DNA of 56,932 nucleotides, taken from Calothrix sp. PCC 7103. Lineage in GTDB: Bacteria > Cyanobacteriota > Cyanobacteriia > Cyanobacteriales > Nostocaceae. The DNA is taken from the NCBI RefSeq assembly GCF_000331305.1, contig NZ_KB217478.1, forward strand, positions 4,814,563 through 4,871,494. Reading direction: 5' to 3'. A program made the position numbers and the translations under genes. Below the pieces are notes generated by a model. That model saw only the letters and a program-made list of their open reading frames with translations, ran no database searches and was not told where the DNA came from. Every line of letters starts with the position of its first letter. The stretch's first letter is position 1. Of this stretch, positions 1 to 8,347 are shown piece after piece.

Positions 1-555
1 GCTCGGATAAATATTGTTGAGTTACGCCTAACACTAACAAACATTTTTGTTTACCTAATTGCGTTGTCAAATCAATAATAAAAATCCAATCATCACGATG
101 CTCTTTTTCTCTTTGAAGCTCATATAAACCAACCCGCCCTAGCCAATTTCTTATACTACTAAAACTTGGAATAGAAGTTTCCTCATCAGAGGCGCCCAAT
201 CTAAAATTTTTTTCAACAGCCCTTATCGTGTTCCCTGAAATAATAACTTGTTGTACTGCTAATTGTACTGTTTCAACGTAATAGTGATGTCCAACTGCAA
301 CCGTGCCGTCTATTGGTTCTGAAAATTCTTCCCCTTTTTTTCCCCTTCCGTAATTTCCTTACGGAGGAGGCGTAGTTCTTTCTCTGCTGTCATCGCACGC
401 TGTTTCCAATTTTCTCGTGAGGCAGTTAAATCTCGAATTTTTATCCCTAAAGCTCTCAGTTCTTTGTGCCTCAGAAGTGCTATTTCTTTCCAGTTATCTC
501 TGCTTTTTTTAAACAGACGTACTAAGCGTTTTGATTGGCTCTTATATTCCTTCAT
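1..555 (-). mobile_element. Transposase, 5' part, two frames joined by a likely -1 frameshift; runs off the window
   Basis: The first frame starts at 555 (MKEYKSQSKRLVRLF) and gives an 81-residue basic coiled-coil segment that stops at 310. The second frame continues without a stop to base 1 (PIDGTVAVGHHYYVETVQLA, later DDWIFIIDLTTQLGKQKC) and resembles the core of a transposase family common in Nostocales. The frames differ by -1. Just before the stop lies an in-frame slippery heptamer A AAA AAG (334-340, minus strand); slipping there joins the frames exactly. This is either programmed frameshifting, as known in IS1 and IS3 families, or a simple frameshift mutation. I cannot name the IS family. 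The 3' part is outside the window. Confidence 0.65.
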
Positions 556-1160
556 TCGCAGTCAACCCCCATTTAGCACTTTTAGACGTATAATATGTAT
601 GAATAAATATCATCCCTAGGCGCCCAAAGTCAACAGCCTACCCCTGACCCCCTTCCATTTTAGGGAAGGGGGAAAATATTGAGCTTTTGTTGTAATAAAT
701 TTTATGTAACTATTTTGCATATTTTCAATTCAAATCAAATCGAATAAGAGAATTGAGCGCTCAACTCATAAACCACAAATGGAGTTATGAAAACCACAGA
801 CTGTTGTTATAATTTGAGATTAAACCATAATGGTGGAAAACTCGTGGATAATTTCAGATATTATCAAAATATGTTATCAAAAATACAACTTTAGAAATAT
901 TATAAGTATTTTATCTATAAAAATTACAGCTACCAAATCTAACCGATGGCTGACGTTGTAATCGTATTCTTTGCCTACAATAGTTCATATATCGAAAGCA
1001 AAAAAATCTAACAATCAGCTTTCAACAAGAGATATTTGCACATATGTATTATCTAACATTGTCTAAAAGTCATTCGTTTTTCTTAGTCGAATCACAATAT
1101 TAGCTCTGTTTGATATAGAAGGAATATCTCTGACTTTTTTATTTTTCAAAGGAGGAATCT
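556..1160. other. 605-bp AT-rich intergenic region
   Basis: No coding region is seen. It holds a 9-bp inverted repeat, CCCCCTTCC (648-656) with GGAAGGGGG (664-672), of the dispersed cyanobacterial type, one GGCGCC at 619, the direct-repeat motif at 833-847 and the leader of the downstream peptidoglycan-binding gene. Confidence 0.6.
833..847 (+). promoter_or_regulatory. Direct-repeat motif, site 1
   Basis: GTGGAAAACTCGTGG followed by ATAATT: two GTGGAWAA half-sites spaced by 11 bp. It lies about 310 bp upstream of the peptidoglycan-binding gene at 1161. It is one of nine related intergenic sites. The regulator is unknown. Confidence 0.6.
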
Positions 1161-1811
1161 ATGAATAATAAATTTATTTCATCAAGTCTTAAGTTAATAG
1201 GGCTTTTTTCTGCAATGTCTTTAGCTGCTTTGCCCTTGAGCAATAAATCAGCTTATGCACAAACTCCTTTAATTATAACTGTTGATGGTTATCTGAATGA
1301 ATATTCACCTTCTTCTGCACCACTCCTAAGACGCGGTATCGTATCGTCAACTGTTCAAGATGTTCAAATTTTGTTGCGACGACTTGGATTTTACTATGGA
1401 CCTATTGATGGTATTTACGGCGCCCAAACTGCTTCCGGAGTTATTACCTTTCAGCGTTCTAGAAACCTGATTGCGAATGGTGCAGTTGACTCACGAACTT
1501 GGGAAGCGTTAATTAAGGCTGATAATCGCACATCTCCAACACCTGTTAGTAATTTAAACAAATATTCACCACAAACGGCGCCTGTATTACGTATTGGTAG
1601 TAGAGGACAAGCTGTACGAGATATCCAAGTGTTTTTGAAACAGAAAGGATTTTACACTGGTGCTGTTGATGGCATTTACGGTAATGCTACCGCTACAGCA
1701 GTTGAAGCATTTCAACGACGTGATACGCGCGTTGCGAATGACGGAATAGTTGGACAAAGCACTTGGGCTGCTATGATTAACGCTGCTGGCAATCCTCTTG
1801 CAATTAACTAA
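1161..1811 (+). CDS. Secreted protein with two peptidoglycan-binding domains
   Basis: 216 residues. The N terminus has a signal peptide ending near SAYA-Q (about residue 34). Two PG_binding_1 modules follow, at about 62-115 (VQDVQILLRRLGFYYG, then DGIYGAQTASGVITFQ) and 150-207 (VRDIQVFLKQKGFYTG). Each is preceded by an LN(E/K)YSPxxAPxLRxG element. The AAAGGAGG ribosome site 6-7 bases before ATG decides the start. Two paralogues with the same DGxLxEYxP element lie at 25028 and 28152. It has no catalytic domain, so it probably binds the cell wall rather than cutting it. A regulatory direct repeat lies upstream (833). Confidence 0.88.
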   Translation: MNNKFISSSLKLIGLFSAMSLAALPLSNKSAYAQTPLIITVDGYLNEYSPSSAPLLRRGIVSSTVQDVQILLRRLGFYYGPIDGIYGAQTASGVITFQRSRNLIANGAVDSRTWEALIKADNRTSPTPVSNLNKYSPQTAPVLRIGSRGQAVRDIQVFLKQKGFYTGAVDGIYGNATATAVEAFQRRDTRVANDGIVGQSTWAAMINAAGNPLAIN

Positions 1812-1905
1812 TAAATAATTCAACCATAAAAAGAGTGCATTTACCATACAATTCGATAAAACAAGAGTCAAATCTGATAAGTTTTGCTGAAAAGCAAAGG
1901 CAGAT

Positions 1906-1936
1906 AAAGGGGTTTTATATTTTTATAGCCCCTTTT
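1906..1936 (+). terminator. Stem-loop terminator
   Basis: AAAGGGG pairs with CCCCTTT across an AT-only loop, followed by TCTAG. It lies about 95 bp after the peptidoglycan-binding gene. The rest of 1812-2219 is AT-rich and shows nothing else I can name. Confidence 0.55.
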
Positions 1937-2219
1937 CTAGTTAAGGAAGAAATCATGTTTTAGTTTTTTATGTGCCAATTGTGTAAGTCATAAAAGTGAA
2001 AAAATCCCCAAGATGGATGAATTAATCGCAGTAGGGAAATTACTACTTGAGATAATGACAATAATTAGATATAATTTAATTATTAAATGAAAAATATATC
2101 TTTAAAATCAAGGCTTGCTTATCTATTAGTTTAATCAATTACATCTGCATAAAATTTGATTACATAAGCAAGCATATTGCTTCTTGAAGAAGATAGTAAA
2201 AAGAGGTAATTCATAGCTT

Positions 2220-2834
2220 ATGTTTCTAAAATTATACATCAAAGAACAATGCTCTGCGTTTGCTTTACTTGTTACAGCATTTGTCATTTTGCCTTCAGTA
2301 GTAGCCGCATTTAACATCTATTTCTATAATACTAAAAACAAGCTAAAATCGGCTGATGCGGCAATTGTACTGGGAGCAGAAGTTTGGCAAGATGAACCAT
2401 CTCCTGTTTTTAGAGAACGAATTAACCATGCAATCAATCTGTATAACATAGGCAAGGTTAGTAGTATAATTTTTACCGGTGGAATTGGCGAAGATAAAGA
2501 TATAGCAGAAGCAACCGTTGGTAAGCGTTATGCGATAGCGTGCGGAGTCAAAGAATCAGATATTTTAATTGAAACGAAATCTCAAACAACTCTCCAAAAC
2601 CTCAAAAATGCAAAAAAAGTTGCGTCGAGGCAAGATTTATCTAAGTTTATCATTGTCAGCGACCCCTTACATTTAAAACGAGCCACATTAATGGCACGAG
2701 ATTTAGGTATGAATGCATATCCATCTGCTACACCTACTACCCGTTACCAAAGTCTGGAAAGTAAGCTGAAGTTTTTGGTGCGAGAAACCTCTGCCTACTT
2801 TTTTTACTTAATGTCTAAAATTTTGGTATTCTAA
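2220..2834 (+). CDS. DUF218 (SanA/ElyC/YdcF-type) membrane-anchored protein
   Basis: 204 residues. One N-terminal membrane helix (about 13-37) is followed by the DUF218 fold: AAIVLGAEVWQDEPSPVFRE, a GGIGED turn, ETKSQTTLQNL, and IIVSDPLHLKRA. This order matches the SanA subgroup, linked in enterobacteria to envelope integrity. The biochemical activity of the family is poorly defined. Domain call by motif; the role in this organism is inference. The gene stands alone. Confidence 0.85.
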   Translation: MFLKLYIKEQCSAFALLVTAFVILPSVVAAFNIYFYNTKNKLKSADAAIVLGAEVWQDEPSPVFRERINHAINLYNIGKVSSIIFTGGIGEDKDIAEATVGKRYAIACGVKESDILIETKSQTTLQNLKNAKKVASRQDLSKFIIVSDPLHLKRATLMARDLGMNAYPSATPTTRYQSLESKLKFLVRETSAYFFYLMSKILVF

Positions 2835-3175
2835 ATTATAATTCGGGATGTAGCCAAATAAACAATCCATCCGAGGCGCCTGTACCAACTCTCGTGAGCT
2901 GCAATACTGCTCATGTTGACGATTGCAACAAAGATATCTAGAGCGCGAATAATGCGAGTTGGGTGATAAATTGCTACCCCTTGAGGTTGGGCAATAGATT
3001 TTGACAACAACACACTTAAACTGCTTACCCATGTATTTCCACCAGTTTTCCACTTTTAAGATATATCCTTAAACTTAAAGTAGTTTGGTTTGTTAAATAA
3101 CCCTCACAAGTTAAGTTTTAACATCATTTCCCATAAAGTATATAGTTATAATTCACAGATATTATAGGAGTAAAA
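2835..3175. other. Intergenic region with a possible coding remnant
   Basis: A minus-strand open stretch (2831-3013) reads like protein (PTRIIRALDIFVAIVNMS, then HESWYRRLGWIVYLA) but I do not recognise it and it has no visible ribosome site. The regulatory motif at 3039-3053 is the only other structure. Confidence 0.3.
3039..3053 (-). promoter_or_regulatory. Direct-repeat motif, site 2
   Basis: Reverse strand GTGGAAAACTGGTGG then AAAT, 11-bp period. It lies about 123 bp upstream of the PRC-barrel gene at 3176. Confidence 0.6.
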
Positions 3176-3694
3176 ATGGTTTTGTATAAGTTAGATAAAT
3201 ACTATCCTGAATATCGCGACGAAACTTTAGCTTATTTTAATATCAAAGATTTTTATGTTTATGCCAATAATGAGTTAATTGGTTCTGTTACCAATATATT
3301 AATTGATGGAGATAATGGCTGTTTCCGTTATTTCGTCATTGATACGGGCTTTTGGATTTTCAGCATCAAAGTATTGTTGCCTGTTGGTTTGGCAAGTGTA
3401 GACTATGACTATAAACGCTTATTTGTTCCAGGATTGAGACAAGAGCAAATTGATAATTTACCTGAGTTTAAAGAAAATTTTGTAATTGATAATGATTATG
3501 AGGATCGAGTCAGAGATGTTTATCGTCCGTTAGTAACAATCACTGATTTAAGTGCGTTTTATCACGCTTCTACTTATAATTATACGCTGGAGCCTTATTT
3601 TTATGAAGTTAGCGACCGTAATCTCAAAATGTACGAGGAAAAGTTGACGAATAGAAAAAATGGTCATCAAATAACAAAAACATCAATACAATAG
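3176..3694 (+). CDS. PRC-barrel domain protein
   Basis: 172 residues. A PRC-barrel covers about 22-92: FYVYANNELIGSVTNILID, then FRYFVIDTGFWIFSIKVLLP. After it come EQIDNLPEF and the family tail (YEDRVRDVYRP, then YTLEPYFYEVSDRNLKMYEE). Paralogues lie at 48434 and 51872. This cyanobacterial group includes, to my recollection, the akinete-marker protein AvaK. PRC barrels are small beta-barrels used as protein-interaction or surface modules; the role here is unknown. TAGGAG precedes the ATG by 6 bases. The motif at 3039-3053 lies in its promoter region. Confidence 0.88.
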   Translation: MVLYKLDKYYPEYRDETLAYFNIKDFYVYANNELIGSVTNILIDGDNGCFRYFVIDTGFWIFSIKVLLPVGLASVDYDYKRLFVPGLRQEQIDNLPEFKENFVIDNDYEDRVRDVYRPLVTITDLSAFYHASTYNYTLEPYFYEVSDRNLKMYEEKLTNRKNGHQITKTSIQ

Positions 3695-3739
3695 CCTACC
3701 ATTCGCTCTTCTGTATCGTTAAAGGGAAGGGGGTTAGGT

Positions 3740-5398
3740 TTATTCATCTTTCTTTTTATGATTTAATAATGAATTACTAGAACCATTAAAACTATCACTC
3801 TGTGCTTGTTTATTCAGCAAAGAAGCTAAAATAACCGAAATGTTCAATAAAGAATTTTCTAACTTGGGTGAAAGTTCTAAAGGTAAACTTCCTGAATTTA
3901 GATGAAGCGAACGTTGAGGAAAAGGAATTAAAATATTATCGCGTCGGAAATTTTCATCGATTTGAAAGTAGAGGTCGCTTCTAATTTGAAATTGCCTTCG
4001 AGGTTTAGATATCCAAACTAGTAACTGAAAATCTAAATAATCCTCACCAAATGCTTTGACCCAAACCTTTGGTGCTGGTTTGTGTAAAACTTCAGAATGA
4101 CTTTTTGCTGCTTCTAGTAATGCAGAACGAACTTGATTCATATTTGATCCATAACCTACACGGATAGGTAACACAAGTCGAGACGCTTGGTTATGACTAT
4201 TCCAATTTTTAACTTCTTTTTCTAACAAGCGAGAATTTGGCACAATTACCAAAATATCATCAAGGGTACGGATATGGGTGCTACGAGCATTTAAACGCTC
4301 TACTGTTCCCATATGTTCGCCAATATCTATAAAATCTCCAACAGTAATTGAGCGTTCAAAAGTAATGACTAAACCACTTACTAATTCTCTGGCAACTCCC
4401 TGTAAGCCAAAACCAATCGCAACACCCAAAATACTGGCAAAAATAGCTAGAGAACTGATATCTAAGCCCCAAATTTGCAACAGGATAACAGTACCAATAA
4501 ATATAAAACTATAATTGAAAACAACTGCGATAGATTCTTGAACACCTCTACTAACGCTCGTAATTCGTAAAATGCGCGAGCGTAGTAAGTTTGTTACTGC
4601 TCCTGCAATACCCAGTAATCCAAAAAATAAACCAATTAAAATAAGTATATTGATGACTGAGTAAGATTTAGTACCTAAAGAAACTAGGGGAGATGTTAAA
4701 CTCATCTTTAGGATGCTTATTATGCGCTGACTCCACTCTCGTGTTAATGGAAGTAAGTCTGTAATATAAATAATTATTCCTACCCATAACCCTGTACGAA
4801 TTAAGAAAAGTGTCAAGTACAAAAGCAATTCTAGACCCTTCGGTTGCGCTCCTGTTTCGGGGTCGTTAGCACTTCTTGGGACTAGCCTTCGTACCCAATA
4901 TTGCCAAACCCAGCCTAGAAGCTTATGTATAAATAATGCACTTAATATTGACAAGAAACTAAGTAATACTGCCTGAGTTATATAATTAGCTTTTCGTTCT
5001 TGTTGACCTTGCTGTATTGCATCAGTAATTATTTGTGCCCAAATTTTCGCTTGTTCTTCTTTCGTTCTACCAGTTGGTATATCTTGTGAGGTAACAGTTA
5101 ATAAGTGGCGCCCTTGAACTTGAATAACTGGTAATTGGTTATTTTCTATAATCTCAATTTTTACAGGTTCTCTCGAACGAACCGCCTGCTTTAAAATTAA
5201 ATTGGCATCAGTGGCACGATTTTCTGCACTAACTTGACCTGTGTCACTAACTGTAAATAACTGGCGCCCATCAAGTGTAATCGGAAAATTTGGTAAGGAT
5301 TGCGCTTGTACAGGCATTACTCGCAGAAAACATCCTAATATTACTATCAAACAAATTGTTTTGATAGTAGAATGAATCTGAGAATGATTACAACGCAT
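3740..5398 (-). CDS. MscS-family mechanosensitive channel with signal peptide
   Basis: 552 residues. A cleavable signal peptide (to about 33, MPVQAQ-S) and a 100-residue periplasmic segment are followed by about four to five membrane helices, then the MscS pore and beta domain: LAIFASILGVAIGFGLQGVA, LVSGLVITFERSITVGDFID, RSTHIRTLDDILVIVPNSRL. Such channels release solutes on hypo-osmotic shock. The periplasmic extension is typical of large cyanobacterial MscS proteins. The start is the only ATG in front of the signal peptide. It faces the PRC-barrel gene tail to tail, 45 bp apart. A second, smaller MscS lies at 14821. Confidence 0.9.
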   Translation of the reverse strand: MRCNHSQIHSTIKTICLIVILGCFLRVMPVQAQSLPNFPITLDGRQLFTVSDTGQVSAENRATDANLILKQAVRSREPVKIEIIENNQLPVIQVQGRHLLTVTSQDIPTGRTKEEQAKIWAQIITDAIQQGQQERKANYITQAVLLSFLSILSALFIHKLLGWVWQYWVRRLVPRSANDPETGAQPKGLELLLYLTLFLIRTGLWVGIIIYITDLLPLTREWSQRIISILKMSLTSPLVSLGTKSYSVINILILIGLFFGLLGIAGAVTNLLRSRILRITSVSRGVQESIAVVFNYSFIFIGTVILLQIWGLDISSLAIFASILGVAIGFGLQGVARELVSGLVITFERSITVGDFIDIGEHMGTVERLNARSTHIRTLDDILVIVPNSRLLEKEVKNWNSHNQASRLVLPIRVGYGSNMNQVRSALLEAAKSHSEVLHKPAPKVWVKAFGEDYLDFQLLVWISKPRRQFQIRSDLYFQIDENFRRDNILIPFPQRSLHLNSGSLPLELSPKLENSLLNISVILASLLNKQAQSDSFNGSSNSLLNHKKKDE

Positions 5399-5526
5399 AT
5401 AGAATTAAAATGTTACTAAAAAAACTAGTCACAATAATATTAACAAAAGTTAAAATTTTATATATCTACCAAAAAGAGGTATTTTAATGTTTACCAATTG
5501 CTACTTTGGTTGTAGATTTAGACATT

Positions 5527-5898
5527 TTATGATAAAGCTGCTTCTACTTGAGCAGCTAGTTTTTGAGAATTAAAGGGTTTACTAATTATGCCTTTAATGC
5601 CCAGTTCGGTAAACAAAGCTTGTCTAGCAGTGCGTCCTCTAGCTGTTAGTAGAATTACAGGAATATGCTTAGTTAGTGGATTCGCTTGTAGCTTTTGAAA
5701 CGTTACTGTTCCGTCCATATCAGGCATCATTATATCTAAGAGGATGGCATCAGGTTGAGCAGCTTGAGCCAAAAGCAGTCCTTCACTACCACAAGAAGCG
5801 GTTATAACTTGCCAACCCCCCATAATCTCCAAACAGGTCTGAATTAATTTACGGATGTCCGAATCATCATCAATAACTAAGATTTGCTTGGCTGTCAT
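5527..5898 (-). CDS. Single-domain response regulator (CheY-like)
   Basis: 123 residues, receiver domain only: acidic IDDDSD, phospho-acceptor Asp in AILLDIMMPDMDG, Thr in ILLTARG, Lys in ISKPF. With no output domain it must act by protein contact or in a phosphorelay. The hybrid kinase and multi-domain regulator downstream (6215, 8348), transcribed the other way, are obvious candidate partners. It shares the intergenic region 5899-6214 with the kinase, which holds a direct-repeat motif. Confidence 0.9.
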   Translation of the reverse strand: MTAKQILVIDDDSDIRKLIQTCLEIMGGWQVITASCGSEGLLLAQAAQPDAILLDIMMPDMDGTVTFQKLQANPLTKHIPVILLTARGRTARQALFTELGIKGIISKPFNSQKLAAQVEAALS

Positions 5899-5970
5899 AG
5901 TTTAATAATTTTGCTATGGTTATGCAATTATTACTACCTATATAATAAAATATGGTTATAATTAGGAGTT

Positions 5971-6030
5971 GGTGCGTGACGCTAGAAGTCTTATAATTAC
6001 CCACTCAATTTTTTCATAGCGTCACGCACC
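5971..6030. repeat. Perfect 14-bp inverted repeat in the regulator/kinase intergenic region
   Basis: GGTGCGTGACGCTA (5971-5984) is matched by TAGCGTCACGCACC (6017-6030) with a 32-base loop. It looks like a dispersed cyanobacterial hairpin repeat or a transcription stop. It sits between divergent genes, so it is more likely a repeat or operator than a terminator. Confidence 0.7.
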
Positions 6031-6063
6031 CTAGTTTCCCTATTATGACTTTAAACTGTAAAA

Positions 6064-6078
6064 GTGGAAAACTCGTGT
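6064..6078 (+). promoter_or_regulatory. Direct-repeat motif, site 3
   Basis: GTGGAAAACTCGTGT then AAAAAAT. It lies about 137 bp before the hybrid kinase at 6215 and 166 bp before the divergent response regulator at 5898. If the encoded regulators bind this motif, the loop would be autoregulatory. Confidence 0.55.
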
Positions 6079-6214
6079 AAAAAATAATTTTTGCGCTCAA
6101 ATTAAGAATACAGCGCTTTCAAACGACGGGAGCCAGTGATTTATATTTATAGAAAAGATAATAGCTGTATTTACTGTCTGCTATCACAAATATGCCCGAA
6201 AGCACTCAAAAAAG

Positions 6215-8224
6215 ATGCAAAAGTTAAAGCGTTCTTTGCTCAAAAGTTATAACGTTGCTGTAATAACGGTTATATCAGCTCTACTACTGACACAGCTACT
6301 ATGGCAAATACATAAGTTGACTATCTATCCATTATTTTTGGCTGCTGTCATGGTTAGTTCGTGGTACGGTGGCTTCAAACCAGGGTTGCTGGCTACTGTT
6401 TTGTCAGCGTTTATCTGTGTTTATTTCTTTTTGCCTCCAATCTCTTCTCTAGCTGTTGATGGCAACACTCTAATAGGTTTTGTTCAGTTTTTGGTTGTTT
6501 CGCTGCTAATTTGTGCGTTAAACTCAATGTTACGTAGTGCCCAAACCCAAGCCCAAATCAACGCACTACAGGCACAGCAAAATTACGAGCGCTTGGTTCA
6601 AAGCCAAGAAAATTTACACGCCTCTGAACAACGTTACCGTTTTTTTGTTGAAGGGGTAAGGCAATACGCTATTTTCATGGTAGATGTAAACGGTTTAGTT
6701 ACTGATTGGAATAAAGGAGCAGAAAGAATTTTAGGGTATCAAGAAGCGGAGATTATAGGTCAGCATTTTTCGCGTATTTTTATACCTGAAGATATTGAGC
6801 GAGGTAGACCCGAATTAGCACTGAATACTGCTGCAAGTAATGGTAAGTCTATAGACAATCGTTGGCATCTTCGTAAAGATGGTACTAGGTTTTGGGCTAA
6901 TGGTGTTATTATCCCTTTGAGAGATGAAACGAAAGGTAATAGCCTGCATGGTTTTGCTAAAATTCTGCAAGATTTAACCGAACGTAAGCAGGCAGAGGAA
7001 GAACGTGAGCAACTATTATTGCGTGAACAAGCTGCGCGTGCAGAAGCAGAAGCAGCAAATCATTCTAAGGATGATTTCTTAGCTATCGTTTCTCATGAAT
7101 TACGTACTCCCATGACTTCAATAGTCGGATGGGCAGGGATGTTGCAAACAGGTATGCTCGATGATTCCCAGATGAAAGAGGCACTTGAGGCGTTAGAACG
7201 TAACGCTAACTCGCAATTGCAGCTAATCGAAGACCTTTTGGATATTTCACGTATTGTTAGGGGAGACCTTTCGCTATCTTTTGAAAGCATTGATTTGATT
7301 GCGGTTATTAATGCAGCTATTGAAATTGTACAACATAAAGCTGATGCTAAATCTATTCAACTTGAATTTATTCTGGATACCTCACAAGAGGTTATTTGGG
7401 GTGACTTTGAGCGCTTACAACAAGTTGTGTGTAATTTACTTTCTAACGCAATCAAATTTACACCCAACGGTGGACGAGTTGAAATACGCTTGTTAATAGA
7501 ACCCCTCCCTCAAATTCAAGTAAGCGACACTGGTATTGGTATAAGTCCTGAATTTCTGCCGTATATTTTTGAACGTTTCCGTCAAGCAGATAATACAAGT
7601 ACAAGGTCAAACAAAGGGTTAGGTTTAGGGTTGGCTATCGCGCGTCATATAGTAGAACTACATGGTGGTACTATTCAAGCGAAGAGTCGAGGGGTAAATC
7701 GAGGGGCGACATTTACAGTTATACTACCAATTAGAACAAACGATAACGCAGAAAATACTCAAGTTAGTAATACTCCTCTAATACAACCATCGGCGCCTAT
7801 TGAAGATGCAATACCATCAGATAATTCTTTAAGATTAGAGAGGTTGCGTGTCTTAGTTGTGGATGACGAAGCGGATACACTACAGTGGATTACTGTAGTG
7901 CTTACTCAGTGTGGAGCAGAAGTATTTGGTGCTAACTCAACTGCCAAAGCATTGGATGCTCTCGAACAATTAAGACCGGATGTATTAGTAAGTGATATCG
8001 GAATGCCAGATGAAGATGGTTACGCTTTAATGCGTAAAATTAGAGAGCTTGAACCTGATATGGGCGGACGCATTCCCGCTGTGGCACTAACAGGCTATGC
8101 TAGAGTTGAGGATTATAAAGAAGCTTTGATAGCAGGTTTTCAGTTACACGTAGCTAAACCTGTTAGGGCAACCGAGTTAATAGCTGTTGTCGCGAGCTTG
8201 GGGCAAATGTCTGACAAAGTTTAA
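6215..8224 (+). CDS. Hybrid histidine kinase (DUF4118-PAS-HisKA-HATPase-REC)
   Basis: 669 residues. Membrane helices at about 12-105 carry the KdpD-like DUF4118 pattern (YPLFLAAVMVSSWYGGFKPG). A PAS domain covers about 135-258. HisKA has the phospho-acceptor His294 (SHELRTP). HATPase_c has NLLSNAIKF, DTGIGI and GLGLGLAIARH. The C-terminal receiver has Asp594 (VSDIGMPDEDG). No periplasmic sensor domain is seen, so the stimulus is probably sensed in the membrane or by PAS. A hybrid kinase usually passes phosphate to an Hpt domain; one lies in the next gene, 123 bp downstream on the same strand, so the two probably form one relay. Confidence 0.92.
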   Translation: MQKLKRSLLKSYNVAVITVISALLLTQLLWQIHKLTIYPLFLAAVMVSSWYGGFKPGLLATVLSAFICVYFFLPPISSLAVDGNTLIGFVQFLVVSLLICALNSMLRSAQTQAQINALQAQQNYERLVQSQENLHASEQRYRFFVEGVRQYAIFMVDVNGLVTDWNKGAERILGYQEAEIIGQHFSRIFIPEDIERGRPELALNTAASNGKSIDNRWHLRKDGTRFWANGVIIPLRDETKGNSLHGFAKILQDLTERKQAEEEREQLLLREQAARAEAEAANHSKDDFLAIVSHELRTPMTSIVGWAGMLQTGMLDDSQMKEALEALERNANSQLQLIEDLLDISRIVRGDLSLSFESIDLIAVINAAIEIVQHKADAKSIQLEFILDTSQEVIWGDFERLQQVVCNLLSNAIKFTPNGGRVEIRLLIEPLPQIQVSDTGIGISPEFLPYIFERFRQADNTSTRSNKGLGLGLAIARHIVELHGGTIQAKSRGVNRGATFTVILPIRTNDNAENTQVSNTPLIQPSAPIEDAIPSDNSLRLERLRVLVVDDEADTLQWITVVLTQCGAEVFGANSTAKALDALEQLRPDVLVSDIGMPDEDGYALMRKIRELEPDMGGRIPAVALTGYARVEDYKEALIAGFQLHVAKPVRATELIAVVASLGQMSDKV

Positions 8225-8347
8225 TTTAACACTTTTGACGTATGCCTTTTTCTTTACATTGATAGATGTAGAGTCAATATAAAAAATAAGATTAATAATA
8301 AAGCATTGATATAGCGTTGAGGATGCTTTCAAAAGCAAGTATTTTGT

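Noticed and set aside
2831..3053. Minus-strand frames between DUF218 and PRC-barrel genes
   Set aside because: Protein-like wording but no start signal, overlap with the DUF218 end, and no family recognised; kept only as an intergenic note.
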